Below are positions 7,873 through 17,562 of a DNA stretch of 64,000 nucleotides, one piece after another. Every line of letters starts with the position of its first letter. Positions within the stretch are counted from its first letter, which is position 1. The stretch covers positions 1 to 64,000 of the forward strand of contig JAQZBN010000025.1 in NCBI GenBank assembly GCA_029238935.1, in the 5' to 3' direction. The stretch is from Herbinix sp. GTDB taxonomy: Bacteria > Bacillota > Clostridia > Lachnospirales > Lachnospiraceae. Made by a program: the position numbers and the translations under genes. The notes under the pieces are model-generated. The model did no database searches. It worked only from the letters and a program-made list of their open reading frames with translations, and was not told the DNA's origin.

Positions 7873-9321
7873 TTACACTTCGAACTCTCCACGAATATCT
7901 TCTACCGGTGGATCAATTGGGTAGTTGCCGGAAAAACAAGCATCACAGTACCCCTTATCTCCTCCCAAAAGCTCACTAAGACGTTCTACATTCAAATAGC
8001 CCAGGGAATCAGCTCCGATCATCTCACAGATCTGCTCTATGGTATGGTTATGAGCAATCAGCTGATCTCCGGTCGGTACATCCGTTCCAAAATAACAAGG
8101 ATGTAAAAACGGTGGTGAGCTAATTCTTACGTGAACTTCTGTTGCTCCTGCCTTCTTTAACATTCGAACAATCTTTGCGCTGGTGGTTCCACGAACGATA
8201 GAGTCATCAATCATGACTACTCTTTTTCCTTTTACAACCTCAGGAAGCACATTAAGCTTAATCCTTACACTGGATACACGCATAGACTGTTTTGGTTTAA
8301 TAAAGGTTCTTCCGACATAACTATTCTTAACAAACGCCATCCCAAATGGTATTCCTGATTCTAAGGCATAGCCGATTGCAGCGGCATTACCGGAATCTGG
8401 TACCCCTACGACTACATCAGCTTCTACCGGATGCGTTTGAGATAAAATTCTTCCTGCCATAATTCTTGAGTTATAGACACTTACACCATCAAAGGTGGTA
8501 TCCGGTCTTGCAAAATAAATATATTCAAAGATACATTTTGCTGTTTTGGGCTGACAGAGTGAAGTATCGGAATGTATTCCGTTCTCATCGATCATTACAA
8601 CTTCACCTGGCAGGACATCTCGGATAAATTCTGCATCGACGGTACTAAGTGCTGCTGTCTCCGAAGCGAGAATGTATGCATTTTCTCTTTTTCCGATACA
8701 AAGTGGATGAAAACCAAAGGGATCTCTGGCTCCGATTAATTTTCTTGGACTCATGATAACTAGGGAATATGCTCCGCTGAGTTTCTTCATTGCTCTGGCA
8801 ACGGCTTCTTCCGCTGTTTTACTATTTAATCGCTCCCTGGCAATATGATAGGCAATTACCTCGGAATCTATCGTTGTCTGGAAGATCGCACCGGTATATT
8901 CTAGTTCTCTTCGTAATTCCGGAGCATTCACTAAGTTGCCGTTATGAGCTAAAGCCAAGGTACCTTTTACGTAATTTAAAACCAAGGGCTGCGTATTATG
9001 AATATTACTTTCTCCTGCTGTGGAGTAACGGACGTGTCCGACACCAATATCCCCTTGAAGAGCTTCCATGCTTTCCGGGGTAAATACTTCACTGACCAGT
9101 CCCATTCCTTTACAGGACTTTACTTTTCCCTTCGGACCCTGCGTATCACTAACAGCAATACCACAGCTTTCCTGGCCTCTGTGTTGAAGTGCGAATAATC
9201 CATAGTATATCGTAGATACTACATCTTTACCATCTAAGTCATAGACACCAAAGACTCCGCATTCCTCATGTATGCCTTCTGAAATATAACTGTTGTTTTC
9301 GATATTCACATCAATCTCCAT
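7873..9321 (-). CDS. purF: amidophosphoribosyltransferase
   Basis: PurF (482 residues) catalyses the committed step of purine synthesis, PRPP plus glutamine to phosphoribosylamine. The N-terminal Ntn glutaminase carries a 20-residue propeptide ending HEE before the catalytic Cys21 (CGVFGVYD), so the protein should self-process like the Bacillus enzyme. HVRYSTAG and AHNGNLVN follow. The phosphoribosyltransferase domain has the PRPP loop VVMIDDSIVRGTTS (about residue 365). Cysteines in CDACFSGNYP near the C-terminus and an upstream Cys fit the [4Fe-4S] cluster of Bacillus-type PurF, which makes the enzyme oxygen-labile. It is the second gene of purC-purF-purB; the 171-nt gap to purC holds a MITE-like inverted repeat. 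Confidence 0.96.
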   Translation of the reverse strand: MEIDVNIENNSYISEGIHEECGVFGVYDLDGKDVVSTIYYGLFALQHRGQESCGIAVSDTQGPKGKVKSCKGMGLVSEVFTPESMEALQGDIGVGHVRYSTAGESNIHNTQPLVLNYVKGTLALAHNGNLVNAPELRRELEYTGAIFQTTIDSEVIAYHIARERLNSKTAEEAVARAMKKLSGAYSLVIMSPRKLIGARDPFGFHPLCIGKRENAYILASETAALSTVDAEFIRDVLPGEVVMIDENGIHSDTSLCQPKTAKCIFEYIYFARPDTTFDGVSVYNSRIMAGRILSQTHPVEADVVVGVPDSGNAAAIGYALESGIPFGMAFVKNSYVGRTFIKPKQSMRVSSVRIKLNVLPEVVKGKRVVMIDDSIVRGTTSAKIVRMLKKAGATEVHVRISSPPFLHPCYFGTDVPTGDQLIAHNHTIEQICEMIGADSLGYLNVERLSELLGGDKGYCDACFSGNYPIDPPVEDIRGEFEV

Positions 9322-9373
9322 CCTCTCAATAATCTGCTATGATTGTCTGTTCTTTCCTTGTGTATACCAACAA

Positions 9374-9486
9374 GAGGCTGTCCCAAAGGAAGTTTTACCC
9401 CTATATTATACACGATAATAAGTTCTTTCCCCATGGAAAATGCTTACTTCTTGTTAATATAATAAAACTTTCTCTGAAACAGCCCC
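9374..9486. mobile_element. MITE-like inverted repeat between purC and purF
   Basis: The sequence starting GAGGCTGTCCCAAAGG (9374-9396) is the inverted partner of the one ending ...GAAACAGCCCC (9464-9486): 18 of 23 positions match, separated by 67 nt of AT-rich DNA. The GGCTGTCCCAAA-type end resembles termini common in clostridial IS/MITE families. Several mismatches become G:U pairs in minus-strand RNA, so the purC transcript could fold across it. No clear target-site duplication is visible, and no transposase is nearby. An unusually long terminator stem is the alternative reading. Confidence 0.4.
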
Positions 9487-9492
9487 ACATAT

Positions 9493-10200
9493 TTAATGAA
9501 TCCCTAAACGTTTGAATACTTCCTGATAAGCATCCTCTACGCCGCCTAAATCTCTACGGAAACGATCCTTATCCAATTTATCATGGGTAGTAATATCCCA
9601 TAGTCTGCAGGTATCCGGAGAGATCTCATCTGCTAATATAATCTCACCCTTACATCTGCCGAACTCTACTTTAAAGTCAACTAATTCAATTCCACACTCT
9701 GCAAAATATTTGCATAAATTCTCATTGATTTTAAATACTAATTCTGTGATACGATCAATTTCTTCTCTTGTTGCAATACCGATTGCAATTGCATAATAAT
9801 CATTGATCATCGGATCGCCCAAAGCATCATCTTTATATGAAAACTCTAAGGTAGGAATTAAAAGCTTTTTGCCTTCTTCCATACCAAGCTTTTTCGCAAA
9901 GCTGCCTGCAGATACATTACGAATAATTACCTCTAGAGGAACAATTTCTACTTTTTTAACCGCAGTTTCACGGTCACTGAGTTCTTCAATATAGTGAGTA
10001 GGTATTCCTTCCTTCTCCAATAGGCGGAAAATATGATTGGACATCTTGTTATTAACTACACCTTTACCCAGAATAGTCCCCTTCTTCAAGCCGTTAAATG
10101 CTGTAGCATCATCCTTGTAGTCCACAATATATACGTCTTCCACATCAGTCATGAATACCTTTTTTGCTTTACCCTCATAGAGCATATCTAATTTTTTCAT
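9493..10200 (-). CDS. purC: phosphoribosylaminoimidazole-succinocarboxamide synthase
   Basis: PurC (SAICAR synthetase, about 235 residues) joins aspartate to CAIR using ATP. It shows the family opening [11 protein letters not shown], the [14 protein letters not shown] loop, [18 protein letters not shown], and the ATP/metal motif [14 protein letters not shown] near residue 195. Length is standard for the bacterial monofunctional enzyme. The start is uncertain: the frame opens with GTG at 10212 (AAAGGA only 3 nt upstream) and has an ATG at 10200; the ATG matches the family start [11 protein letters not shown]. It is the first gene of the leftward purine row, behind the promoter at 10273-10300. 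Confidence 0.94.
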   Translation of the reverse strand: MKKLDMLYEGKAKKVFMTDVEDVYIVDYKDDATAFNGLKKGTILGKGVVNNKMSNHIFRLLEKEGIPTHYIEELSDRETAVKKVEIVPLEVIIRNVSAGSFAKKLGMEEGKKLLIPTLEFSYKDDALGDPMINDYYAIAIGIATREEIDRITELVFKINENLCKYFAECGIELVDFKVEFGRCKGEIILADEISPDTCRLWDITTHDKLDKDRFRRDLGGVEDAYQEVFKRLGIH

Positions 10201-10272
10201 TGCACCTGACACCTATCCTTTGCTAAAATATTTTTTATTCATATCTTAAATAAGCTATCCGTTACCCTTCTT

Positions 10273-10300
10273 ATTATAGCGATAAGTAATAAATTAGCAA
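10273..10300 (-). promoter_or_regulatory. probable sigma-A promoter of purC
   Basis: The minus strand reads TTGCTA (10295-10300), a 16-nt spacer and a perfect TATAAT (10273-10278), placing the transcript start about 55-60 nt before purC. No PurR box or purine riboswitch is recognisable in the short leader. Confidence 0.6.
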
Positions 10301-10404
10301 TAGTAATTTCCTTGGACAAGGTCGTAATCCGACATTTTTGGCTAGTTGCACAAACACTTGTAATTTTTTAAAAATAATTACAACATATTGTATGATTATT
10401 CATT

Positions 10405-12753
10405 TTACAGTTGGAACACTCGCTTCGCAACGTTTTCAGAAGCATGTCCATCTTCAAGACTACAGAATCTTTCATAAAATATATCATACTTTTCCTTATA
10501 TTCTTCGGTTATGTCATCGATATTCTTAATCGCTTCCACTACTTCTTCGTTAGTAAATACGAGAGGTCCGGGAACATCATTTTCAATATCCATATAGAAG
10601 CCTCTTAGCATATCTCTATATTTCTCCAAGTCATATGTATAGAAAAGAATTGGTCTCTTTAAATTTGCATAATCAAAAAATACAGAGGAATAGTCCGTAA
10701 TAAGCATATCAGATACCAGATAAAGCTCGGAGATATCATCGTATTTACTAACATTGATCGCAAAGTCCTCAAGTCCTGTTACATCCAATGAATCTGCAAT
10801 AAAATAATGGGTACGCAGTAGAACGACATAATCATCACCCAATTCTTTCTTCAATAAGCGAAGATCTAATTTTAGAGCAAACTTATACTCTCCTCTGCCG
10901 TAATATTCATCATCACGCCAGGTTGGAGCATAAAGGATGGTTTTCTTACCCTCCGGGATACCGATTTTCTTTTTCAACTGAGCAGATAGTTCATCCTTCT
11001 TCTCATGATAGAGAATATCATTTCTGGGATAACCAAATTCCAGGATCTCTTTATCATATAGAAAAGCACTTTGGAACGCTTTTGTTGAAAAATGGTTTGC
11101 AGAAACCAAGTAATCCCAAATACGAGATTGATGATAAAACTGTGCTTTGTACAAAGGTGAAGCTCCCATTACTTCTTCCTGATCAAAAACCAGTTTCTTT
11201 AATGGTGTTCCATGCCATGTCTCAAGAAAAACATTACCTTCTCTCTTCCTCATCCATTCCGGTTGTCTTACATTAAAGATATTATATTTACAACGTGCCA
11301 GATAATAAGCGTAGCGAATGCTGAATCGTTTTACCTTAATTGGATTAAACGGTATCTGTGTATGTTTATTAATAACCCATATGAATTTATATTTACCAGG
11401 ATAGTTCTTACATAAGTATTCATAGATATATTTCGGGCTATCGGAATAGCTCTTTCCGAAGAAGGTTTCACAAATAACCCAGTTTTCCTTAATCGGCATT
11501 TTTAAGAAGAACTTAAAGTACAAATAATACGCAAATACCCTTCTGTTCTTTCTAATTTTCTTCATCTTCTTTAGACCCAGATGCAGAGTAATAATACGGG
11601 TCGCTTTTTTTGCATTTCCTGCAATTAAAGCCTTTATGATTCGTTTCTTATAACCTCTTAAGGCTTTAACCCGTTCCACGTCCATATCCTTTACTAGACG
11701 CTGCATTGCCTGAAACCGGTTGGTGCTCCAAACCGCTTTCACACTTCTTCTTAAATTTGGTGCAAAGGTATTGCAAAAATATAGTATTAATTTCTGATTT
11801 AAATATTGAACTGCAGCACTCTTCTTAGGAACCGATGCGACTGCCTCTTCATAAGCTCTGAGATACTCTTCAAATTTATCCTCGGTTTTTGATTGGGATA
11901 ATGCCGGATAATGAATTGGGTCGTTATGCTTTCTCTTAACATAAACAGCTTCTTCTACATATGCGCTTATGTTTACATTATGCATAGCCTTTACCATGAA
12001 AGATAAATCAGAATAAAAGATAAAATCTTCGTTAAAGCTCATCCTATGTTCTTCTATAAAACTTTTACGAAATAATATACCAAGAACCGATATACTTTTT
12101 AATCCCTTTTTCGATACGATAAGAGAATGATAGGCGTCTGCTTTCTGAAACAGATATTCCTCCGATGCATTCGGATCATATTGAGCGAGGACATCTTTCA
12201 CTTTGGCTAACTTTTTCTGTTGACGAAGAATGGTATTACTAACTATCTTTTCATCCTCTTCTTGTTCAAATTCTTCTGGATCTTCCTCGGAATTGTCTGT
12301 CTCAATAGAGGCCAAGAATACCTTTCTCTTAAACCAAGTGGATTTTCTCTTACCATATACAAGATCTGCATCCTGCTCCTGTGCTTCTTTTAATAATAGT
12401 AGTAAAGTTTCACTTAAGATAAAATCATCACTGTCTAGAAAATATACAAACTCACCGGCTGCTGCCGCCAAACCCTTATTTCTAGCACAGGCAACACCAC
12501 TATAACTTGCAAACTGTTCTTCTACTTCCTTACTGCCATACTTTCTGTTTTTACCACAAGGCTCCGTAATCTCCAGTATTTTAATGTTTAATTTGTCACG
12601 ATAAGCATCAATTAATCCGGATACGTCCTCCTTCACATGATCCAATACCAGAATTGTCTCATAATCCGACAGTCCTTGATCCTTAATACTTTCAAAACAG
12701 TCTTCCAAGAAATGTGTTCCTTTATGAAAAGGAACAATGATACTAAGTTTCAC
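10405..12753 (-). CDS. fusion of GT2 glycosyltransferase and CDP-glycerol glycerophosphotransferase
   Basis: A 782-residue cytoplasmic-face enzyme of cell-surface polymer synthesis. Residues 1 to about 330 form a GT2 (GT-A fold) glycosyltransferase: SIIVPFHKGTHFLEDC, then the metal-binding YFLDSDDF near residue 120. Residues about 400-782 form a TagF/TarF-type CDP-glycerol:polyglycerophosphate glycerophosphotransferase with the hallmark ETWHGTPLKKL, GYPRNDIL, LYAPTWRD and ITDYSSVFFDYA motifs. The fusion suggests a teichoic-acid-like or glycerol-phosphate-decorated glycan. It lies 51 nt after the acyltransferase gene and is probably co-transcribed. No tagD (CDP-glycerol synthesis) or flippase is nearby, so the polymer is made with help from other loci. 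Confidence 0.88.
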   Translation of the reverse strand: MKLSIIVPFHKGTHFLEDCFESIKDQGLSDYETILVLDHVKEDVSGLIDAYRDKLNIKILEITEPCGKNRKYGSKEVEEQFASYSGVACARNKGLAAAAGEFVYFLDSDDFILSETLLLLLKEAQEQDADLVYGKRKSTWFKRKVFLASIETDNSEEDPEEFEQEEDEKIVSNTILRQQKKLAKVKDVLAQYDPNASEEYLFQKADAYHSLIVSKKGLKSISVLGILFRKSFIEEHRMSFNEDFIFYSDLSFMVKAMHNVNISAYVEEAVYVKRKHNDPIHYPALSQSKTEDKFEEYLRAYEEAVASVPKKSAAVQYLNQKLILYFCNTFAPNLRRSVKAVWSTNRFQAMQRLVKDMDVERVKALRGYKKRIIKALIAGNAKKATRIITLHLGLKKMKKIRKNRRVFAYYLYFKFFLKMPIKENWVICETFFGKSYSDSPKYIYEYLCKNYPGKYKFIWVINKHTQIPFNPIKVKRFSIRYAYYLARCKYNIFNVRQPEWMRKREGNVFLETWHGTPLKKLVFDQEEVMGASPLYKAQFYHQSRIWDYLVSANHFSTKAFQSAFLYDKEILEFGYPRNDILYHEKKDELSAQLKKKIGIPEGKKTILYAPTWRDDEYYGRGEYKFALKLDLRLLKKELGDDYVVLLRTHYFIADSLDVTGLEDFAINVSKYDDISELYLVSDMLITDYSSVFFDYANLKRPILFYTYDLEKYRDMLRGFYMDIENDVPGPLVFTNEEVVEAIKNIDDITEEYKEKYDIFYERFCSLEDGHASENVAKRVFQL

Positions 12754-12804
12754 TTTAATTCCTCCTACCTTCCGGCTTCCCCGCCGATCCCTTTTATCGT
12801 CCCA

Positions 12805-13827
12805 TTAACCTTGATTTTTTCGTAATACCAATGAATTTAATCGCTCTATGGTAGCATTATAAAGTTTTAATGCGATTGGTCTTGAGTAAATGTATACTAT
12901 AATTGCTGTTGCTACTACGGAATAAAGTAAATATAAATAAGGTTGATCTCTGAAGATATCAAATAGCTCCAGAATTGGAGTAGTAAATAGATGGAAAATG
13001 TAGACAGCCATCGTTCTTGTTCCCATAACGGATAAGAAATTCTTCTTATAACTAAATAAATTAATCATTGCAAAGATCATTAGTAGAGCTATAATATAGA
13101 TAACTCCACGATAAAACATTTCCTCAAATTGCATCGATTCTTTAAAAGCTTTACGCAGATATAAAAGCTCTGTTCTGAATAAGTCATATCGAACCGCATA
13201 ATAGGATAAGGCTCCAACTGCAATAACGATTATAGAACCAACAATTTTGGGGATTTTTCGTATCATATCTATATGCTTCTGGGTTGTAAAATACCCCAAT
13301 AAAAAGAATGGCAGAAAGCAAATTGCCCTTCCCATGGCAAAATCTCTGGTAAACTCTGAGCTTATACCGCTGACAATACCAAATATAAAACTTAAGGGTA
13401 AAATAAATCGAATCTTTACTAAATCTTTCAAGAAAAACTTCCATAAAAATAATACAAATAAGTACCAGATACCAAACAATGGTTTAAAAAATTGAAATCC
13501 GAAATATTCTTCTTGGATGATAAACATTTTATATAAATAGGTAAAAATATTCAGATATAAATATGGTAAAAATAAAGTTTCAAATGCTGTACTTCTACTT
13601 TTCTCCACGTTCTTGGAGAAGAACCCTGAGATAAAGGTCATCGCAGGCATATGAAAGAAAAAGATAAAGAAATAAACAATTTTTACTTCTTCTGCACGAG
13701 TAATCATAATAGTCAATATGTGACCTAATACAACCAATATGATCAGTGCTGCTCTCATATTATCAAATAAATAATCTCTTGTGGCTTCCTTCGTATTGTC
13801 AAAATTCGCAACTAGCTTGTCCTTCAT
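12805..13827 (-). CDS. acyltransferase family 3 membrane protein
   Basis: A 340-residue integral membrane O-acyltransferase of the Acyl_transf_3 (OafA/NodX) family, with about ten hydrophobic segments. The family signature is at the N-terminus: RDYLFDNMRAALIILVVLGH, with the conserved His, then FFFHMPAMTFISGFF. Such proteins add acetyl or succinyl groups to surface glycans, peptidoglycan or lipids. Immediately downstream lies the teichoic-acid-type glycosyl/glycerophosphotransferase, so decoration of the same polymer is a reasonable inference. Strongly basic C-terminus, no extra extracellular SGNH domain. It is the first gene of the two-gene unit and diverges from the anion permease. Confidence 0.85.
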   Translation of the reverse strand: MKDKLVANFDNTKEATRDYLFDNMRAALIILVVLGHILTIMITRAEEVKIVYFFIFFFHMPAMTFISGFFSKNVEKSRSTAFETLFLPYLYLNIFTYLYKMFIIQEEYFGFQFFKPLFGIWYLFVLFLWKFFLKDLVKIRFILPLSFIFGIVSGISSEFTRDFAMGRAICFLPFFLLGYFTTQKHIDMIRKIPKIVGSIIVIAVGALSYYAVRYDLFRTELLYLRKAFKESMQFEEMFYRGVIYIIALLMIFAMINLFSYKKNFLSVMGTRTMAVYIFHLFTTPILELFDIFRDQPYLYLLYSVVATAIIVYIYSRPIALKLYNATIERLNSLVLRKNQG

Positions 13828-14080
13828 GTATATTACTCCTTTTTCTCTTTACCAAATGATTCAGTTTCGGATATCCATATTAGTATTACCGATATCATCC
13901 CTATAATTTCGATATTATAGAATGAAACTTCATAGAAATGGTATTTAACATTATGATTTTAACAAAGAATAACTAATCATGCAATAACAATCTAATTTGA
14001 ATTGATTTTCCAGTAGAATTGAGTTAGAATTTGTAAATATATGATTTTTGTTATACCTATACTAGGAAGGAATTTTTGTT

Positions 14081-15202
14081 ATGATCGTTCAAAAGTTTAA
14101 AAAATGGATTCACTCGGAAACAGTTTTATTCATCTCAGCCGCTTTTGCAGTTTTGTCTATGATCTTCGTACCTCCTTCAGCAGACTATATCGAATACATT
14201 GATTTACGTGTTCTAGGTCTCTTATTCTGTCTCATGACAGTGGTTGGAGGGTTCCATGAAACTGGTGTTTTTACTGTATTATCACGCAAACTCTTAAGTA
14301 AAGTAAGAACTACCCGTAGTTTAATTTTCGTCCTGGTGATGTTATGTTTTTTTTCTTCCATGTGGATCACCAATGATGTTGCTCTGTTAACCTTTGTCCC
14401 CTTTGCAGTTATGATCTTAGAGATGACCGGGTATAACCGCTATTTAATTTTTGTTGTTGTATTGCAGACGATCGCAGCAAACCTAGGAAGTATGCTGACC
14501 CCGGTAGGAAATCCTCAGAATTTATTACTATATTCTTACTTTGGATTATCCATTAATGAATTTTTAATGATTACCTTTCCTTGTACGCTCATCTCCCTTC
14601 TTTTACTGATTATTTTTCTAATCGTTGTAAAGAAAGAACCAATTCAATTCACATTGCCAGAAGCTGCACCTAAGAAAAAGCATAATCAGTTGTACATAGG
14701 TTTATTTGTGGTTCTATTTATCATAAGCTTACTGACGGTCCTTCACTTGATTGATTATCGGATTACTGTTCTATTGGTATTCGTATCCGTATTGTTCTTA
14801 GATAGAAAGGTACTTAAGAAGGTTGACTATTCCTTATTACTAACCTTTGTTTGCTTTTTCATACTTGTTGGCAATATTGGAAATATTACCACCGTTAAGG
14901 ATTTCCTGGTAGACTATCTATATCAACGGGAACTCATTGCATCCTTAATTTTAAGTCAGGGAATTAGTAATGTTCCTGCCGCAGCATTATTATCTGCATT
15001 TACAGATAACTATCAAGGGCTAATCCTAGGAACGGATATCGGAGGACTCGGCACTCTGGTCGCTTCCTTAGCCAGCCTTATCTCCTATAAACTTTACTGC
15101 CGGACAAATAATGCAAAGCCCTTAAAATACCTTGGTGTGTTTACAGTGTATAACATTATCTTTTTAGTGATCTTATTAATATTTAGTTTTCTTGTTTATT
15201 GA
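14081..15202 (+). CDS. anion permease of the ArsB/NhaD (CitT-like) superfamily
   Basis: A 373-residue inner-membrane transporter with about ten helices and an internal two-fold plan. The helical-hairpin motifs typical of the ion transporter superfamily are visible: ITNDVALLTFVPFA, then NLGSMLTPVGNPQN in the first half, and SQGISNVPAAALLSAFT with GTDIGGLGTLVASLAS in the second. These TP-x-NPQN and SNVPA elements bind Na+ and substrate in the SLC13/ArsB/NhaD group. The substrate (arsenite, dicarboxylate, sulfate or H+) cannot be told from sequence. AGGAAGG lies 10 nt ahead of the ATG; it is a single gene ended by a strong double hairpin. Confidence 0.82.
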   Translation: MIVQKFKKWIHSETVLFISAAFAVLSMIFVPPSADYIEYIDLRVLGLLFCLMTVVGGFHETGVFTVLSRKLLSKVRTTRSLIFVLVMLCFFSSMWITNDVALLTFVPFAVMILEMTGYNRYLIFVVVLQTIAANLGSMLTPVGNPQNLLLYSYFGLSINEFLMITFPCTLISLLLLIIFLIVVKKEPIQFTLPEAAPKKKHNQLYIGLFVVLFIISLLTVLHLIDYRITVLLVFVSVLFLDRKVLKKVDYSLLLTFVCFFILVGNIGNITTVKDFLVDYLYQRELIASLILSQGISNVPAAALLSAFTDNYQGLILGTDIGGLGTLVASLASLISYKLYCRTNNAKPLKYLGVFTVYNIIFLVILLIFSFLVY

Positions 15203-15245
15203 GTCGAGCTACTTCTAGCGAGGATGAAGGTTTGTTCTATGATAT

Positions 15246-15317
15246 AAAAAAGGAGTACAGGGTTGAACTGATCCTTATCGGGGTCACATCAGTTCCTCTC
15301 CCACATACTCCTTTTTT
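15246..15317. terminator. large bidirectional terminator after the anion permease
   Basis: The base arms AAAAAAGGAGTA and TACTCCTTTTTT (15246-15257 and 15306-15317) enclose a second stem, GAACTGAT/ATCAGTTC. A-run and T-run flank both sides, so it should end transcription from either direction (anion permease rightward, hslO leftward). Confidence 0.88.
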
Positions 15318-15460
15318 ATTGTTTATCGATCATTTGCATGTCATTATTTCTTAAATAATATAATTTCAAAGTTTACAACCATTTTACTTCATGTCTATTT
15401 TAATGAAACATCATTCTTTCAATAAATATTACGGAATATAGTCATTGACCATATTCCAAC

Positions 15461-16342
15461 TCATTTTCTGCTTTTCATCATAAGCTCTTTCAGCTCATCA
15501 ACTGAAAAATGATAATTTTTATTACAAAAATGACAATTTACTTCAATTGGCTCATTATCCTCAACCATCTCAGCAATATCCTTATGACCGATACTTATGA
15601 TACCTTTTTCAAATCTATCTTTCGTGCAGTTGCACTCAAACTTGGTTGGGATTTTGTCTATGACTTCCATACCAAAGTCTCCTAAGACGTGATTTAAGAT
15701 CATCTCCGGTGTCATATCCTGATCCAGTAAACTTGTAATACTGGTGATTTCATTTAGTTTAGCTTCCAGCTTACTAAGTACCTCTTCTTCTGCAAAAGGC
15801 ATAAGTTGAATGATAAAGCCACCGGCTCTTTTTACGGTATTGTCCTTATTCATCAGAACACCCAGGGCTACACCGGAGGGTACTTGCTCACTGGCTGCAA
15901 AATAATAAGTTAAATCCTCTGCTATTTCTCCTGAAACCAGGCTGGTCTGACCGGTATAAGGTTCCTTTAGTCCTAGATCTTTAATGACACTAAGTACACC
16001 ATTTTGCAATGCACCGCCGACATCCAATTTACCCTTGGGACTAGGTGGTAACATGACAACCGGATTATATGCGTAACCCTTCACCGTACCTTGGGAATTA
16101 GCCGTTACAGTTAATCCTTCAATAGGTCCGTCACACTTAATCTGAAGGGTAAGAATGTCTTTTTCTCCCTTCATCATACTTCCCATCATAGCTCCAGCTG
16201 TTAATAAGCGTCCCAGAGCAGCTGTTACAACTGGACTTGTATTATGAATGCTCCTTGCATATTCAGTCAATTCTCTTGTCGTGGCAGCAAATGCTCTGAT
16301 TTGATTATCTGCAGCACTGGCTCTTATGATATAATCTTCCAT
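15461..16342 (-). CDS. hslO: redox-regulated chaperone Hsp33
   Basis: Hsp33 (about 293 residues) is a cytosolic holdase that is switched on when oxidation releases zinc from four cysteines. The four ligands are present in the C-terminal domain as CNC (in FECNCTKDRF) and CHFC (in NCHFCNKNYHF). The N-terminal HSP33 fold shows RAFAATTRELTEYAR and the conserved substrate-binding GQTSLVSGEIAEDLTYYF region. The frame is open to 16357, but the ATG at 16342 has GAGGAG 7 nt upstream and fits the family start MEDYIIRA. It follows a methyltransferase gene by 127 nt and may share its transcript. Confidence 0.94.
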   Translation of the reverse strand: MEDYIIRASAADNQIRAFAATTRELTEYARSIHNTSPVVTAALGRLLTAGAMMGSMMKGEKDILTLQIKCDGPIEGLTVTANSQGTVKGYAYNPVVMLPPSPKGKLDVGGALQNGVLSVIKDLGLKEPYTGQTSLVSGEIAEDLTYYFAASEQVPSGVALGVLMNKDNTVKRAGGFIIQLMPFAEEEVLSKLEAKLNEITSITSLLDQDMTPEMILNHVLGDFGMEVIDKIPTKFECNCTKDRFEKGIISIGHKDIAEMVEDNEPIEVNCHFCNKNYHFSVDELKELMMKSRK

Positions 16343-16469
16343 AAACGGTCTCCTCATCTTTCCTATAGTTCATTCTTTTCTTTTGCTTTGTAATCCTATT
16401 ACATTTGATCTGTTCTTAATATCTGCGATTACCGGTCAAATATGCGGTAGGTTTGATAACCATAGAAAA

Positions 16470-17252
16470 TTAAAGATTGTATCTTTCTTTTTTTAATCTT
16501 TCTCTTACAATAATATAAACTCTTTCACTCTCCAGGGTTGGTTCCTCTTCGGTAAGTGTATCATAAACCGCAACCCAATCCATTTCCGCTTCTTCAACGA
16601 GACTTTTAATTGTATCGATGGAATAGGCCCTTCGATAATGGGTTTCTTCCTGCTTTTCATAAAGAGATGTTTCACTTGATGCGTCCCTTGGAATGAATAA
16701 AGTCAAATTAATTTCATTCATCTTATCCTCTTCATAATAGGTATTCTCCCAGATGAAGCTTCCTTCCTCCCTATTTTCTGCAATTGTGCTATCCCCCAGG
16801 ATCTCCTCATAAGCATATTGTGTATCTAAATCAAAGATAAAAATCCCACCTGGATCTAGATAATTATTAACAAGTCGAAAAACTTGTAGAAGATCCTCTT
16901 CCGTAACAATATAATTCATGCTGTCACAAACGCTCACAACTGCTGCTACGGTTCCATATAGTTCAAATTCTCTCATGTCCTGGCATAAGTAAAGGATATT
17001 TTGACCATCTTCCATGCTTTTTTCTCTCGCTATGGACAGCATCTCCTCGGATGAATCAATTCCTATCATATCAAAATTGCGTTCGGCTAATCGTCTGGTC
17101 ACACTTCCTGTTCCGCATCCCAATTCCAGCACAAGCCCCTGTTCTATTTGAAATTGTTTCAATAAATGTACTACATAATCCGTCCAATCATCATAAGGAA
17201 CGTTGTCCATAAATAAATCGTATAGTGTTGCAAATCCAGTATATGGCTGCAT
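16470..17252 (-). CDS. class I SAM-dependent methyltransferase
   Basis: A 260-residue soluble methyltransferase. The SAM-binding glycine motif is LELGCGTGSVTRRLAE (about residue 41), followed by acidic motif II (DMIGIDSSEEML), motif III (YLCQDMREFEL) and a post-motif VSVCDSMNYI. The C-terminal half has the beta-rich insertion (NTYYEEDKMNEINLTLF) common to the YcgJ/YrrT-like small-molecule methyltransferases of Firmicutes. The substrate is unknown. AAAGGAG lies 9 nt ahead of the ATG at 17252. It is 127 nt ahead of hslO on the same strand. Confidence 0.82.
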   Translation of the reverse strand: MQPYTGFATLYDLFMDNVPYDDWTDYVVHLLKQFQIEQGLVLELGCGTGSVTRRLAERNFDMIGIDSSEEMLSIAREKSMEDGQNILYLCQDMREFELYGTVAAVVSVCDSMNYIVTEEDLLQVFRLVNNYLDPGGIFIFDLDTQYAYEEILGDSTIAENREEGSFIWENTYYEEDKMNEINLTLFIPRDASSETSLYEKQEETHYRRAYSIDTIKSLVEEAEMDWVAVYDTLTEEEPTLESERVYIIVRERLKKERYNL

Positions 17253-17504
17253 AAAAAGCAGCTCCTTTCTATGCTTTCCTAATAATTATCTTTGTAGCTT
17301 CTTTTATTATATCCTAGAAATCATATTATTAAGAAAGTTCTTTTTAGTATCCTATATTCTACCATATCTATTTTCGTTAAGCAAATGAATAACCGAACCT
17401 TCGGAAGGTGTTGGCTTAAAATCTCCAGTATCTTAACTATATAAGGTCACCAAATTGTAATATAACCTCACATAAGCAAAATCATATCGCAATTATTAGT
17501 AAAT

Positions 17505-17558
17505 AAAAAAAGAACATCTGATATTCACTTATTATAGTGAATTAATCAGATGTTCTTT
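17505..17558 (-). terminator. terminator of xylB
   Basis: A 14-bp perfect base stem (AAAGAACATCTGAT with ATCAGATGTTCTTT) plus an inner ATTCACT/AGTGAAT stem, followed on the minus strand by seven T residues, directly after the xylB stop. The rest of 17253-17504 holds only the methyltransferase leader and AT-rich DNA. Confidence 0.9.
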
Positions 17559-17562
17559 CATA

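Noticed and set aside
10213..10404. Purine riboswitch or PurR box upstream of purC
   Set aside because: The leader after the predicted promoter is only about 55-65 nt and lacks the conserved loop sequences; no PurR box pair is seen.
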